Notes: generated by a model not told the origin, from the sequence alone. A stretch of DNA of 64,000 bases from an uncultured Oscillospiraceae bacterium (GCA_934573935.1 CAKTMO010000008.1:3690-67689); one strand, 5' to 3'; shown: positions 44,537 to 53,953, counted from the first letter of the stretch. Program-made: numbers and translations.

Positions 44537-45280
44537 TCACCAGCGGGCCCGCATCAGGGGGACGCGCGCGCCGGTGATTCGTTTGGCGATGTTGTCGTAC
44601 GCCCGCTGGGCGTAGTAGTTCATGTCCCGCAGCGGCACGCCGCGGTTCAGTGCCAGCGGAACGTCCGTGTCCTCTGGGATCACCCCCAGCAGGGGAAGGC
44701 CCGCGGTGTCCATGGCGTCGTCGATGGTGGCGTGCAGCGCCTTGAGCATTTTTTTCCGCACGCGGTTGACCACCAGATGCACCTGGCCGGCGGGGAAGCG
44801 CCGCAGCTCCATGACGGTACGCTGGGCGTCCCGCAGAGCGGCGGGATCGGTGGTGGTGACCACCACCACACTGTCGGCGATGGCGGTGGCCAGGGTGAAG
44901 CCCTCGCCCAGACCCGCCGGCGCATCGATCAGGCAGTAGTCATAGGTCTGGCGGATCTCCTGTGCCAGCGCGGCCATGGCGGCTTCGGAAAAGCGGGCGT
45001 CCGTGGGGGCCAGGGGCGCGGCCAGCAGGGACAGCTTGGGGTATTTGCGATGGCGGACAGCGGCTTCAGGCAGGGTGCAGCGCCCCTCCAGCACATCGGA
45101 GAAATCCATGGCGGCACTGTCGGACAGGCCCAGTGCCAGATCCAGATTCCGCAGGGTGATATCGCAGTCCAGCGCCAGTGTTTCATAGCCCATATGGGCC
45201 AGCGCCAGCCCCACGCAGGCGGTGAGGGAGGTTTTGCCGGTGCCGCCCTTGCCGGACACCACGGCGATGATTTTGCCCAT
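44537..45280 (-). CDS. minD: MinD-like ParA-family ATPase
   Basis: 247 aa. Deviant Walker A GKGGTGKTS (10-18), switch IDAPAGLGEGF, VTTTDPAALRDAQR and VVNRVRKKM, all as in MinD, which places the division inhibitor MinC at the membrane. The extreme C-terminus (YDNIAKRITGARVPLMRARW) is short, basic and only weakly like the MinD membrane-targeting helix. No minC or minE is adjacent, so another ParA/MinD-type role is possible. Confidence 0.8.
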   Translation of the reverse strand: MGKIIAVVSGKGGTGKTSLTACVGLALAHMGYETLALDCDITLRNLDLALGLSDSAAMDFSDVLEGRCTLPEAAVRHRKYPKLSLLAAPLAPTDARFSEAAMAALAQEIRQTYDYCLIDAPAGLGEGFTLATAIADSVVVVTTTDPAALRDAQRTVMELRRFPAGQVHLVVNRVRKKMLKALHATIDDAMDTAGLPLLGVIPEDTDVPLALNRGVPLRDMNYYAQRAYDNIAKRITGARVPLMRARW

Positions 45281-45322
45281 GGGGTTCTCCTTTCGTTTGA
45301 ATGTGGTATTGTGCGTTTATCG

Positions 45323-45402
45323 TGCGGCGGGGTGAGGGCACCCCGCCCTACAACCGATTGTCGATAGAATTTCGTAGGGCGCGATGCCCACATCGCGCCG
45401 CC
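45323..45402 (+). repeat. Family C hairpin pair, copy 2
   Basis: GGCGGGGTGAGGGCACCCCGCC-CTAC ... GTAG-GGCGCGATGCCCACATCGCGCC: two hairpins back to back, inside the loop of family B copy 2. Confidence 0.7.
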
Positions 45403-45640
45403 GAACAACGCTGTTGGTTCTACCGTTGAGAATGTCAGCGGCAGCGGCGCAGGAGCAGAGATGATCCTTTTAACCAAAACGAAAAAGGAAATCTTATGCG
45501 AACGTGTGGTGGGAACTTACATTCTGGTTCGAGGTGTAGTGCGCCGGGAAGTGAAGAAACCGGAGGTTTCTTCCGGTGTTTTTGCCTACTTTTCTCACTG
45601 TTGACAAAAGTAGGTCGCGCAGGGGCGCGAAACGCCCCTC
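45323..45640 (-). repeat. Family B long palindromic repeat, copy 2 (with nested family C)
   Basis: Inverted relative to copies 1 and 3. Contains GTTCTACCGTTGA, GTCAGCGGCAGCGGCGC (45434-45450), GATCCTTTTAA, GAAGAAACC/GGTTTCTTC, CAAAAGTAGG and GCGCGAAACGCCCCTCAC, where the last bases are the rsmG stop. Only one central arm is present, so this copy is partial. Fills the rsmG-minD gap (45281-45638). Confidence 0.75.
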
Positions 45641-46337
45641 ACTTCAACGGCGCTTTCTTCATCTTCGCCCAGCTTCGGGGAAACTGGGGCGGGGTGTCCT
45701 TCACCTTGCGGATGACCACCAGGCGGTGGGTCACGGCGGCGCAGGGGATGACGTAATCGCGGATCGCCTCTATTCTGCCGCCCAGTTGGCCGATGGCGCC
45801 GCGGGCGGCGGCGATCTCTTCATCGCTGTCCACCGATTTCATGGCCAGGAAGCAGCCGCCTGTTTTGACCAGCGGCAGCGCCAGCTCGCACAGCAGCGGC
45901 AGCGCCGCCACGGCGCGGGAGGTGGCAATATCGTAGGCCTGCCGGTGCTCTCCGGCAAACTCCTCTGCCCGGGCGTGGACACAGGTGACGCGGGCAAGGC
46001 CCATCTCGTCACAGGTCTGGCGCAGCCAGTCGATCCGCTTGCCCAGACTGTCCAGCAGCGTCAGGTCGAAGTCCGGTTCCATGATCCGCAGCACCATGCC
46101 GGGAAAGCCTGCGCCGGTGCCTACATCTACCACAGATTTGCCGCGGAAGTCGCACAGCGTCAGTAGGGCGGCGCAGTCCAGCAGGTGCAGGGTGGCCACA
46201 TCCCTGGGCTGCGTGATGGCGGTCAGGTTCATGACCTGGTTTTTTTCCAGCAGCCGCTGGGCAAAATCCAGCAGCTGCTCTGCGGCGGAGCAGGGGAGAC
46301 CCAGCGCCGCAAGACCCTTACGCAGTGTGGTTTCCAT
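45639..46337 (-). CDS. rsmG: 16S rRNA (guanine527-N7)-methyltransferase
   Basis: 232 aa (GidB). SAM-binding motif [17 protein letters not shown] (about residues 70-86), NLTAITQP and a [11 protein letters not shown] segment typical of RsmG. Starts within the mscL 3' end (20-bp overlap), AAGGA upstream. Its TGA stop is followed directly by GGGGCGTTTCGCGC of the repeat. Confidence 0.95.
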   Translation of the reverse strand: METTLRKGLAALGLPCSAAEQLLDFAQRLLEKNQVMNLTAITQPRDVATLHLLDCAALLTLCDFRGKSVVDVGTGAGFPGMVLRIMEPDFDLTLLDSLGKRIDWLRQTCDEMGLARVTCVHARAEEFAGEHRQAYDIATSRAVAALPLLCELALPLVKTGGCFLAMKSVDSDEEIAAARGAIGQLGGRIEAIRDYVIPCAAVTHRLVVIRKVKDTPPQFPRSWAKMKKAPLK

Positions 46338-46764
46338 CTTGGGATTCCTTCAGCAGATCGCGGATCTCGGTCAGCAACTCCTCGGCGGTGGGGGCGGGCT
46401 CCTCCTCGGCGGGCTCGTCTTTCTTGCCGATGCTGCGCAGCTTGTTGACGGTTTTGACCACCATAAACAGGGCAAGGGCGATGATCAGGAAGTCCAGCAC
46501 CACGGCGATGAAGCTGCCGTAATTGACGGCGATCTCCGCGGCAGTCTCCACGCCGGCTTCGTCCACCTCGGCGGCCTTCAGCACCCATTTCCAGGCGCTG
46601 AAATCCACGCCGCCGGTGATGCGGGAGATCAGCGGCATGATGACGTCATTCACCAGTGAGGTGGTGATCTTGCCGAATGCCGCGCCAATGACAACGCCGA
46701 TGGCCATATCCAGCACGTTGCCCTTCATGGCGAATTCCTTGAATTCCGCGATAAATTTCTTCAT
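46318..46764 (-). CDS. mscL: Large-conductance mechanosensitive channel
   Basis: 148 aa. Safety valve opened by membrane tension. N-terminal amphipathic helix and TM1 ([20 protein letters not shown]), periplasmic-type loop, TM2 ([23 protein letters not shown]) and a C-terminal bundle ending [15 protein letters not shown]. Follows serS by 58 bp. Confidence 0.96.
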   Translation of the reverse strand: MKKFIAEFKEFAMKGNVLDMAIGVVIGAAFGKITTSLVNDVIMPLISRITGGVDFSAWKWVLKAAEVDEAGVETAAEIAVNYGSFIAVVLDFLIIALALFMVVKTVNKLRSIGKKDEPAEEEPAPTAEELLTEIRDLLKESQDGNHTA

Positions 46765-46822
46765 ATCCGACCTCTTTTTGATAGCGGGCGGTATAATGTA
46801 CCACCGATATTACAAAACGTTG

Positions 46823-48145
46823 TCAACGCTTGGGAGTCAGCACGGCTTTGCCGCCCATGTAGGGGCGCAGCACCTCCGGCACCAGCACGCTGCCGTCCGC
46901 CTGCAGATTGTTCTCCAGGAAGGCGATCAGCATACGGGGCGGCGCCACTACGGTGTTGTTCAGGGTGTGGCACAGCTGCATCTTGCCCTCTGCGTCCTTG
47001 TAGCGGATCTTCAGGCGGCGGGCCTGGGCGTCGCCCAGGTTGGAGCAGGAGCACACCTCGAAATACTTCTGCTGGCGGGGAGACCAGGCTTCGATGTCGC
47101 AGGATTTGCACTTCAGGTCCGCCAGGTCGCCGGAGCAGCACTCCAGCTGCCGCACGGGAATATCCAGTGAGCGGAACAGCTCCACGCTGTAGCGCCACAT
47201 CTTCTCATACCAGGCCTTGGAGTCCTCGGGCTTGCAGACCACGATCATCTCCTGCTTTTCAAACTGGTGGATGCGGTATACGCCCCGCTCCTCAATGCCG
47301 TGGGCGCCCTTCTCCTTGCGGAAGCAGGGGGAGTAGGAGGTCAGGGTCTGGGGCAGCTTGTCCTCCGGCAAGATCTGGTCGATGAACTTGCCGATCATGG
47401 AGTGCTCGCTGGTGCCGATCAGGTAGAGGTCCTCGCCTTCGATCTTATACATCATGGCGTCCATGTCGGTCTGGCTCATAACGCCCTCCACCACGTTGCC
47501 GTGGATCATGAAGGGGGGGATGCAGTAGGTAAAGCCCTTGTCGATCATAAAGTCGCGGGCGTAGGCCAGCACCGCCTCGTGGAGCCGTGCAATGTCGCCC
47601 AGCAGATAGTAGAAACCGCTGCCGGACACGCGGCCTGCCGCGTCCAGATCAATGCCGTCAAACCGCTCCATGATGTCGGTGTGATAGGGCACCTCGAAAT
47701 CAGGGGCCTTGGGCTCGCCGAAGCGCTCCACCTCCACGTTGCAGCTGTCGTCGGGGCCGATGGGCACGGTGTCATCGATGATCTGGGGGATCACCAGCAT
47801 GATCTTGTTCAGGGCGGTTTCGGCCTGGGCCTTCTGGGCTTCCAGCTGGGCCATGCGGTCGGCGTCCGCCTTGACGGCAGCGTTGTTGGTGTCGATCTGG
47901 GCCTGGATGGCGGCCTTCTCCGCCTCGTCGGTGCACTTTTTCAGCTTGCCGAACAGGGGGCCGTTGGCCTTGGACAGTTTGTTGCGCTCGGCCTTCAGGG
48001 CCTCGCCGTCGTTGATGGCCTGGCGGCGCTGGGCATCCAGGGCAATGGCCTCGTCCACCAGGGGCAGCTTGGCGTTCTGGAACTTCTTGCGGATATTTTC
48101 CTTGACAATGTCGGGGTTTTCCCGAACAAATTTGATATCAAGCAT
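46823..48145 (-). CDS. serS: Seryl-tRNA synthetase
   Basis: 440 aa class II. N-terminal antiparallel coiled-coil arm (about 30-100) for tRNA-Ser, motif 2 PCFRKEKGAHGIEERGVYRIHQFEK (in pieces), motif 3 near the C-terminus (NNTVVAPPRMLIAFLEN). It lies in the par series with a parS-like site in its upstream spacer; no T-box is visible. Confidence 0.97.
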   Translation of the reverse strand: MLDIKFVRENPDIVKENIRKKFQNAKLPLVDEAIALDAQRRQAINDGEALKAERNKLSKANGPLFGKLKKCTDEAEKAAIQAQIDTNNAAVKADADRMAQLEAQKAQAETALNKIMLVIPQIIDDTVPIGPDDSCNVEVERFGEPKAPDFEVPYHTDIMERFDGIDLDAAGRVSGSGFYYLLGDIARLHEAVLAYARDFMIDKGFTYCIPPFMIHGNVVEGVMSQTDMDAMMYKIEGEDLYLIGTSEHSMIGKFIDQILPEDKLPQTLTSYSPCFRKEKGAHGIEERGVYRIHQFEKQEMIVVCKPEDSKAWYEKMWRYSVELFRSLDIPVRQLECCSGDLADLKCKSCDIEAWSPRQQKYFEVCSCSNLGDAQARRLKIRYKDAEGKMQLCHTLNNTVVAPPRMLIAFLENNLQADGSVLVPEVLRPYMGGKAVLTPKR

Positions 48146-48171
48146 AATGCTTACCTCTTTATTGATTGGAT

Positions 48172-48187
48172 TGTTTCACGTGAAACG
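48172..48187. promoter_or_regulatory. parS site between parB and serS
   Basis: TGTTTCACGTGAAACG, 15/16 to the parS consensus, in the 43-bp spacer just after the parB stop codon. Confidence 0.8.
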
Positions 48188-48188
48188 T

Positions 48189-49049
48189 TTACTTCTTCAA
48201 CTGATGCAGGGCGTCCAGCAGGGCGTTGAGATCGTCCACGCCGTAGTACTCCAGCTCGATCCGGCCCTTCTTTTTGCCGGTGATGATCTTGCAGGGACGA
48301 CCCAGGCGTTCGCCCAGCTCACGGGCGGCTTCGGCGGCGTAGTCCACGGCGGTGGTGTCCTTGGCGGCCTTTACGGATTTGTCCGCTGTCAGTTTTTTCA
48401 CTAGCAGCTCGGTCTGGCGGACGGAGAGATCGTCCTTTACGATCAGGCCGGCGGCCTTTTTTTGCAGAGTGTCGTCCAGCGGCACCAAGGCGCGGGCGTG
48501 CCCGCCGGAGAGCTTGCCCTCCTCCACCAGTGTGCGGACTTCATCGCAGAGGTTCAGCAGCCGCAGGGCGTTGGCCACGGCGCTGCGGGACTTGCCTACC
48601 CGCTGGGAGGCTTCCTCCTGGGTCAGACCGTACTGACCGATCAGCGTGCGGTAGCCCTCGGCTTCTTCCATGGGATTCAGGTCCTCTCGCTGGAGGTTTT
48701 CGATCATGGCCAGCTCCATGGCCTTGCGGTCGTCGGCCTCGATGACCACGGCGGGAACCTGGGTCAGACCGGCCATGCGGGCGGCGCGCCAGCGGCGCTC
48801 ACCGGCAATGATCTGATAATAGCCGGATTGCAGCTTGCGTACCGTCAGGGGCTGAATAATGCCGTGCTGCCGGATGGAGTCCGCCAAATCGGCTAATGCG
48901 TCGGGATCAAACTGCTTGCGGGGCTGGGAGGCGCAGCTTTCGACCTGGGAAATGGGGAGGAAAAGGCTGCTTTTTACCTCCGGCTCGTTGGTAAAATCAT
49001 CGCCCAGCAGGGCGTCAAGGCCCTTGCCGAGACCTTTCATTTTTGCCAT
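48189..49049 (-). CDS. parB: Chromosome partitioning protein ParB (Spo0J)
   Basis: 286 aa CTPase clamp that loads at parS and spreads to recruit SMC. N-terminal GLGKGLDALL, CTP/arginine box GERRWRAARMAGL, ENLQREDLNPMEEAEGY, a helix-turn-helix (LTQEEASQRVGKSRSAVANALRLL in pieces) and a C-terminal dimerisation segment. 35 bp after parA. Confidence 0.96.
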   Translation of the reverse strand: MAKMKGLGKGLDALLGDDFTNEPEVKSSLFLPISQVESCASQPRKQFDPDALADLADSIRQHGIIQPLTVRKLQSGYYQIIAGERRWRAARMAGLTQVPAVVIEADDRKAMELAMIENLQREDLNPMEEAEGYRTLIGQYGLTQEEASQRVGKSRSAVANALRLLNLCDEVRTLVEEGKLSGGHARALVPLDDTLQKKAAGLIVKDDLSVRQTELLVKKLTADKSVKAAKDTTAVDYAAEAARELGERLGRPCKIITGKKKGRIELEYYGVDDLNALLDALHQLKK

Positions 49050-49084
49050 ATGTCCCTACTCCTTTCACGCGGGGTGCGGCCCCG

Positions 49085-49840
49085 TCAGGCGTTTTTTCTG
49101 AGAAATTCCGCGGCCAGCGCGGCGTAGGCCTCAGCGCCGCGGCAGGTGCGGTCATAGACGCAGATGGGCTGACCATGGCTGGGCGCTTCGCTGAGACGGA
49201 TGTTGCGGGGGATGACGGTGGCATACACCTTGCCGGGGAAAAAGCGCTTGATCTCCTGGGCCACCTGGATGCTCAGGTTGGTGCGGCCGTCAAACATGGT
49301 CAGCAGCACGCCCTCGATCTGCAGCTGGGGGTTCATGCCCCGCCGCACCAGGCGCACTGTGTTCATCAGATCGCTGAGGCCCTCCAGCGCGAAATATTCG
49401 CCCTGTACCGGCACCAGCAGCGAATCAGCGGCGCACAGCGCGTTCAGTGTCAGCAGCTCCAGGGAGGGAGGACAGTCGATAAAGATATAGTCGTACCGGT
49501 CCGCCACCTGGCGCAGCGCCTGCTTCAGCAGAAATTGCCGCTGAGGGAGGTTGATCATCTCCACGCCGGCACCGGCCAGTGCCTTGCTGCTGGGCAGCAC
49601 ATCGCCGTAGGGGGTGGCGATGATGGTCTTTTCCGTCTCGATGCCGTTGATGATGACGTCATACACACCGTTGGAGACAGTCTTGTCCACGCCCATACCG
49701 CTGGTGGCGTTGGCCTGGGGGTCAAAGTCACACAGCAGCACACGATAGCCCACCTGAGCGATGGCGGCGGCCAGATTGACACAGGTGGTGGTTTTTCCCA
49801 CGCCGCCCTTCTGATTTACGATCGCAACAATTTTTGCCAC
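49085..49840 (-). CDS. parA: Chromosome partitioning ATPase ParA (Soj)
   Basis: 251 aa. Deviant Walker A KGGVGKTTT (about 10-18), DPQANATSGMG, CPPSLELLTLNAL. Works with ParB in origin segregation and control of DnaA. GTG 49840 is the start (MAKIVAIVNQKGG in family terms), with GAGGAAG upstream; the open frame continues 57 codons through the parS sites but lacks a site and is not conserved-looking. Confidence 0.95.
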   Translation of the reverse strand: MAKIVAIVNQKGGVGKTTTCVNLAAAIAQVGYRVLLCDFDPQANATSGMGVDKTVSNGVYDVIINGIETEKTIIATPYGDVLPSSKALAGAGVEMINLPQRQFLLKQALRQVADRYDYIFIDCPPSLELLTLNALCAADSLLVPVQGEYFALEGLSDLMNTVRLVRRGMNPQLQIEGVLLTMFDGRTNLSIQVAQEIKRFFPGKVYATVIPRNIRLSEAPSHGQPICVYDRTCRGAEAYAALAAEFLRKNA

Positions 49841-49955
49841 GGTTTTCTTCCTCGTACTTTCGCTGTTTCTATAATAGAAATAGTATACCACAAAAGTGGT
49901 AGGTTTCAATACTTTTTTCGGCGCGGCGTGCCGAAATTTGCAAATCTGAGGAGGA

Positions 49956-49971
49956 TGTTTCACGTGAAACA
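49956..49971. promoter_or_regulatory. parS site, perfect
   Basis: TGTTTCACGTGAAACA in the parA leader. Confidence 0.92.
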
Positions 49972-49986
49972 GGGGAAAAAGAAAAA

Positions 49987-50018
49987 TGTTGGGATGTTTC
50001 ACGTGAAACATCCCAACA
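49987..50018. promoter_or_regulatory. parS embedded in a 32-bp perfect palindrome, also a terminator
   Basis: A perfect parS (49995-50010) is flanked by TGTTGGGA / TCCCAACA, giving a 16-bp stem palindrome. On the minus strand it lies 3 bp beyond the GH13 stop codon and is followed by TTTTTCTTTTT, as in an intrinsic terminator. Confidence 0.85.
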
Positions 50019-50021
50019 AAA

Positions 50022-51923
50022 TCAATATAAGATCAGCCCGTCACAGGGGGGCAGCGTCAGGCGCAGCATGCCGTCACGCACCCAGAAGTGCTGCAAGGTC
50101 AGAGCGTCCACGGCAAAACCATCGGGCCAGGGAAGGGAAACATCCCGCGGTGTTTCACCGGTGTTCAGCAGGGTATAGGTGATCTCGTCCTCCTGCCGAC
50201 GGCAATAGATCAGCAGGCCGCCGTCGGCGGTCAGATAAGTCAGCTCACCCGAGCGCAGCGAGGGGCGCTCCTTCCGCAGACGGCCCAGCGTCCGAAAGAC
50301 GGACAGGAGCCGTTCCTCTTCGTGGCCCCAGGGGAAGGTGCGGCGGTTCAAGGGGTCCTCAAAGCCCTCCATGCCCGCCTCGTCCCCATAATAAATGGTG
50401 GGGGAGCCGGGGAAGGTAAACAGTAGTATGGCCGCCAGCGTCAGGCGGCGAAGGGCGGTCAGCCGCGCCTGAGGGGAGAGATGATAGGCGGCGCGTCCCT
50501 CCTTGGTCGTCGGAATGTCGTCCGTGCCCAGCAGCGTCAGGATGCGGGGCGTGTCATGGGTGCCCAGAATGTTCAGGCCGCCGTAAAAGGCGGCGGGGGG
50601 ATAGTTCTCCCGCTGTTCCTCCATGACGTCGCGGAAGGCGGCCGCGTCGCCGCCCCGCAGATAGGCCAGAAGGGCCGTCCGCAGGGGGTAGTTCATCAGA
50701 CCGTGGGTCTCCCGCCCCAGCAGGTATTTGCGGCGGCGGGAATAGGCGATTTTGTTGCTGCCGTCCTCCCACACCTCACCCAGCAGATAGCTGTCGGGCT
50801 TTTCTTGCTCCATCACGGCGCGGATCTCCACGATGAAGTCGTCGGGCAGCTCGTCAGCCACGTCCAGACGCCAGCCGTCCGCGCCGCACCGCAGCCAGCG
50901 GCGGATCACGCTGTCCTCGCCGCGGATGATAAAGTCCCGATAGCTGTCGGCGTTTTCGTTGACGGCGGGCAGGGTGTCGATGCCCCACCAGGCGTCGTAT
51001 TGATCCGGCCAGTGCTGAAAACAGAACCAGTCGTACCAGGGGGAGTCCTTGCTCTGATAGGCGCCGGAGGTGGGGAAGAAGCCGTCACGGTTGAAATAGC
51101 GGCTGTCAGCGCCGGTGTGGTTGAACACGCCGTCCAGCATGACGTGGATGCCTCGTTTTTTCGCCTCGGCACACAGGGTGCGCAGATCCTCCTCGGTGCC
51201 CAGCATGGGGTCAATGGTCAGATAGTCCGCTGTGTCGTACCGGTGGCTGCTGGCGGCATAGAAAATGGGGTTCAGGTACAGCGTGGTGACGGACAGACTT
51301 TGCAGATAGTCCAGCTTCCGGCAGATGCCCCGCAGGCTGCCGCCGAAAAAGTCACTGTTCCAGCGGCCGGTAACGCTGTCCGGCCCCAGGCGGGGCGGCT
51401 CGTCCCATCCGGCATGTACCGTGCGCTGCCCCAGCAGGCCCGACGGGTCGGGAAGGGTGTCGCGGCAAAAACGGTCTGGGAAAATCTGGTATGTAACGCC
51501 CTGCCCGAACCAGGCGGGGGTGGGGCGTTCTTCATAGACAGTCAGCTGCCAGGGCTGGCGGCTGTCCTGCCCGCCCCAGCCGTTGCGGCCCAGATAGGCG
51601 GCGCTGCCGTCGGGGCGGGTAAAGCGGAAGCTGTACCACACCAGCTCCGGTGTGTCCGGCGCGGTATAGACGCCGGAAAACCCCGCCGGACAGGGAGAGA
51701 GCGCGGTCGCCTCATGATGGTCGGCAAATTCGCGGAAGGTCAGCAGGTGGCAGGCGGAAAAGCCCGGCTCCGGCGTCAGTGCCAGCGATACCGCCGTGCC
51801 GCAGCTGACAGCGCCGAAAGGGGATTTATAGCGGATATCGCGGGAGTCAAAAACGGTCATAGGCAAGAAAAGGTCATGGCGGCCCGTCGGGGCCGCCGTT
51901 GGTGAGAAGGGAAGGGGGATCAC
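50022..51923 (-). CDS. Glycoside hydrolase family 13 (neopullulanase/maltodextrin type)
   Basis: 633 aa. N-terminal beta-sandwich (about 20-135), then a GH13 barrel: QIFPDRF, conserved region I DGVFNHTG, region II GWRLDVADE (nucleophile Asp), region III LGEVWED (acid Glu) and region IV NILGTHDTPR, with a C-terminal beta domain. Intracellular (no signal peptide), so it should hydrolyse alpha-1,4/1,6 links of imported maltodextrins or glycogen. The GTG at 51923 overlaps the PBP2 stop (GTGA) but has no clear ribosome site; ATG 51860 is an alternative. Confidence 0.9.
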   Translation of the reverse strand: MIPLPFSPTAAPTGRHDLFLPMTVFDSRDIRYKSPFGAVSCGTAVSLALTPEPGFSACHLLTFREFADHHEATALSPCPAGFSGVYTAPDTPELVWYSFRFTRPDGSAAYLGRNGWGGQDSRQPWQLTVYEERPTPAWFGQGVTYQIFPDRFCRDTLPDPSGLLGQRTVHAGWDEPPRLGPDSVTGRWNSDFFGGSLRGICRKLDYLQSLSVTTLYLNPIFYAASSHRYDTADYLTIDPMLGTEEDLRTLCAEAKKRGIHVMLDGVFNHTGADSRYFNRDGFFPTSGAYQSKDSPWYDWFCFQHWPDQYDAWWGIDTLPAVNENADSYRDFIIRGEDSVIRRWLRCGADGWRLDVADELPDDFIVEIRAVMEQEKPDSYLLGEVWEDGSNKIAYSRRRKYLLGRETHGLMNYPLRTALLAYLRGGDAAAFRDVMEEQRENYPPAAFYGGLNILGTHDTPRILTLLGTDDIPTTKEGRAAYHLSPQARLTALRRLTLAAILLFTFPGSPTIYYGDEAGMEGFEDPLNRRTFPWGHEEERLLSVFRTLGRLRKERPSLRSGELTYLTADGGLLIYCRRQEDEITYTLLNTGETPRDVSLPWPDGFAVDALTLQHFWVRDGMLRLTLPPCDGLILY

Positions 51924-53920
51924 TTCAGCAGCGTGTTTTCGCCGATAACGTCGCCGTTGAGGCCGCTGGAAAAGTAGGAGTTGATAATCTCCACCGCGGT
52001 GGAGGCCAGTGCCGCACCGGCACCACCCTTTTCAATGACGATGGCCACAGCGATCTCGGGATCCTCATAGGGGGCGAATGCCACGAACACGCCGTTGGCC
52101 ACCTCGGTGCCGATCTGGGCCGAACCGGTCTTTGCACCGGCGGACACCACACAGTTGGCAAAGGCGCCGGCCAGAGAGCCGGTGGTCAGCTCGTACATGC
52201 CTTTTTTGACGGCCTCTACGGTGCTGTCGGACATCTCCACCGTATTCTCCGGCGGCGCATCATAGACGTACAGTAGCTGGCTGTTGTCGTATTTCTTTAC
52301 GCTTTTCAGCAGGTGGGCCTGATAGTGCTCGCCGCCGCCCACCAGCGTGGCAATGTAGTTGGACAGCTGCAGCGGCGTGAACAGGTTATAGGACTGGCCG
52401 ATGGCGGCGGTCAGAGTCTGGCCGTCCGTCCACTCCAGATCGTGGGCCTCGGCATATTCCGGCGAGGCCAGTGCGCCGACGCTGTCGCCGATCTCGATGC
52501 CGGTGGAGCGCCCCAGACCGAACTGGTTGGCGTAGTCGTCGATAGTCTCGATGCCGGTCAGGCGGCCCACCTCATAGAAAAAGTAGTTGCACGATACGGC
52601 AATGGCGTCGCTGACGTTGACACGTCCGTGGGTATAGCCCATGGGCCACACCCAGCACCAGGGCTGTGGGTATTCGTAAAAGGTGTAAACGCCCTTGTCC
52701 TGAATGATGGACGAGGGGGTGATGATGCCGGATTCCAGCGCCGCCACAGCGGTGTTCATCTTAAAGGTAGAGCCGGGGGCATAGGTGCCGTTCACCGCCC
52801 GGTTGAACATGGGCAGGCGCTCATCCTCCAGCAGATCGTTGTAGCTCTGGGCAAAGGTGGACAGGTCGAAGGAGGGATAGGAGGCCAGGGCCAGCACCTC
52901 GCCGGAGCCCACCTGGACTACGGCGGCTGCGCCGCCCCGCTGATCACTGTCCTTGTCGTTCATGCCCTCAATGGTGTTGGCCAGGGCGTTTTCCGTGGCG
53001 GCCTGCAGGTCCAGATCCAGCGTCAGCGCCACGGTGCCGCCGGGCTTCGGCTCCTGCATGTACACCTCGCCGGTGATCTTACCTTTTTCGTCGGTGGTGA
53101 TGAGCCGTGTGCCGTTGTTGCCGTGGAGCCAATCCTCAAAGGCGCGCTCCACACCGCTTTCGCCCACTAAGGCGTCCATGGAATAGCCCTTATCCCGATA
53201 GGTGTCCCAATCCTCCGCGTAAATGCGGGTGATGCGGCCCAGAATGTGGGCGGCGTAGGGCGTATTGTAGGCGCGGATGGAGGACTGTCCGGTGGTCACA
53301 CCGGCAAAGTCGCCGTCGGTGATCTGGGAGATCAGGTCGGTGGGCACATCCTCGGCAAACACATAGCTGTCCCGTCCGGCCAGCTCATAGCGTACACCGG
53401 CGATCAGCCGCGCCTGGGCGGTGGTATAGCGGCTGTCGATATGAAACAGCGTCCGCAGGGCGTTCAGCAGCTCTGTGGAGGAGCTGTTGGCGGGAATGTC
53501 GTTCTTTTCCAGGAACTTGGTAAAGGTCTCCTCCTTGCGGGAGGCCAGATAGAGATAAGGGGAGCGCTGAGAAAGGGGCAGCGTATCTACCCACGCCACG
53601 TCCGACTGGCGGCAAAGCTCGACCAGGCGCCAGATGGCGTCGTTCAAGGTGTCGTCATCCTGAAAGGACTGTTTGCTGAAGGTCAGGGTATATGCCAGAC
53701 GGTTGGACACCAGCACCTTGCCGTTGCGGTCGGTAAGAATGCCGCGGCTGGCCTCCACCGACTGCCACGTGGCATTGGAGGCAATGGAGTCGGCACGGTT
53801 TTTGCTGCCGTGGACGATCTGGGCGTCATACAGGGCGATCACAAACACCAGCAGCATCAATCCCAGCGCCACACCCAGCACATAAAGGCGGCTGTGGGAG
53901 GGATGGGGATTTTTCATCAT
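51920..53920 (-). CDS. mrdA: Penicillin-binding protein 2 (elongation transpeptidase)
   Basis: 666 aa class B PBP. N-terminal helix (about 11-30), dimerisation/pedestal domain with RGILTDRNGKVLVSN, and transpeptidase motifs SxxK (GSTFKM), SxN (SCN) and KTGSAQ. Builds lateral wall cross-links with the Mre/Rod complex and is the beta-lactam target. Follows mreD by 33 bp. AAGGAG upstream of ATG-ATG; second ATG is equally possible. Confidence 0.95.
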   Translation of the reverse strand: MMKNPHPSHSRLYVLGVALGLMLLVFVIALYDAQIVHGSKNRADSIASNATWQSVEASRGILTDRNGKVLVSNRLAYTLTFSKQSFQDDDTLNDAIWRLVELCRQSDVAWVDTLPLSQRSPYLYLASRKEETFTKFLEKNDIPANSSSTELLNALRTLFHIDSRYTTAQARLIAGVRYELAGRDSYVFAEDVPTDLISQITDGDFAGVTTGQSSIRAYNTPYAAHILGRITRIYAEDWDTYRDKGYSMDALVGESGVERAFEDWLHGNNGTRLITTDEKGKITGEVYMQEPKPGGTVALTLDLDLQAATENALANTIEGMNDKDSDQRGGAAAVVQVGSGEVLALASYPSFDLSTFAQSYNDLLEDERLPMFNRAVNGTYAPGSTFKMNTAVAALESGIITPSSIIQDKGVYTFYEYPQPWCWVWPMGYTHGRVNVSDAIAVSCNYFFYEVGRLTGIETIDDYANQFGLGRSTGIEIGDSVGALASPEYAEAHDLEWTDGQTLTAAIGQSYNLFTPLQLSNYIATLVGGGEHYQAHLLKSVKKYDNSQLLYVYDAPPENTVEMSDSTVEAVKKGMYELTTGSLAGAFANCVVSAGAKTGSAQIGTEVANGVFVAFAPYEDPEIAVAIVIEKGGAGAALASTAVEIINSYFSSGLNGDVIGENTLLK

Positions 53921-53953
53921 GGAAAGGCGCTCCTTTCGGCGGGATAGGGCCGT

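Noticed and set aside
45496..45756. Short ORFs within family B repeats (also 56361-56597 and 16439-16772)
   Set aside because: They run through hairpins, lack ribosome sites and differ between copies.
49841..50011. 57-residue N-terminal extension of ParA
   Set aside because: It would be the translation of two parS sites and AT-rich leader; GAGGAAG before GTG 49840 and family length fit the shorter form.
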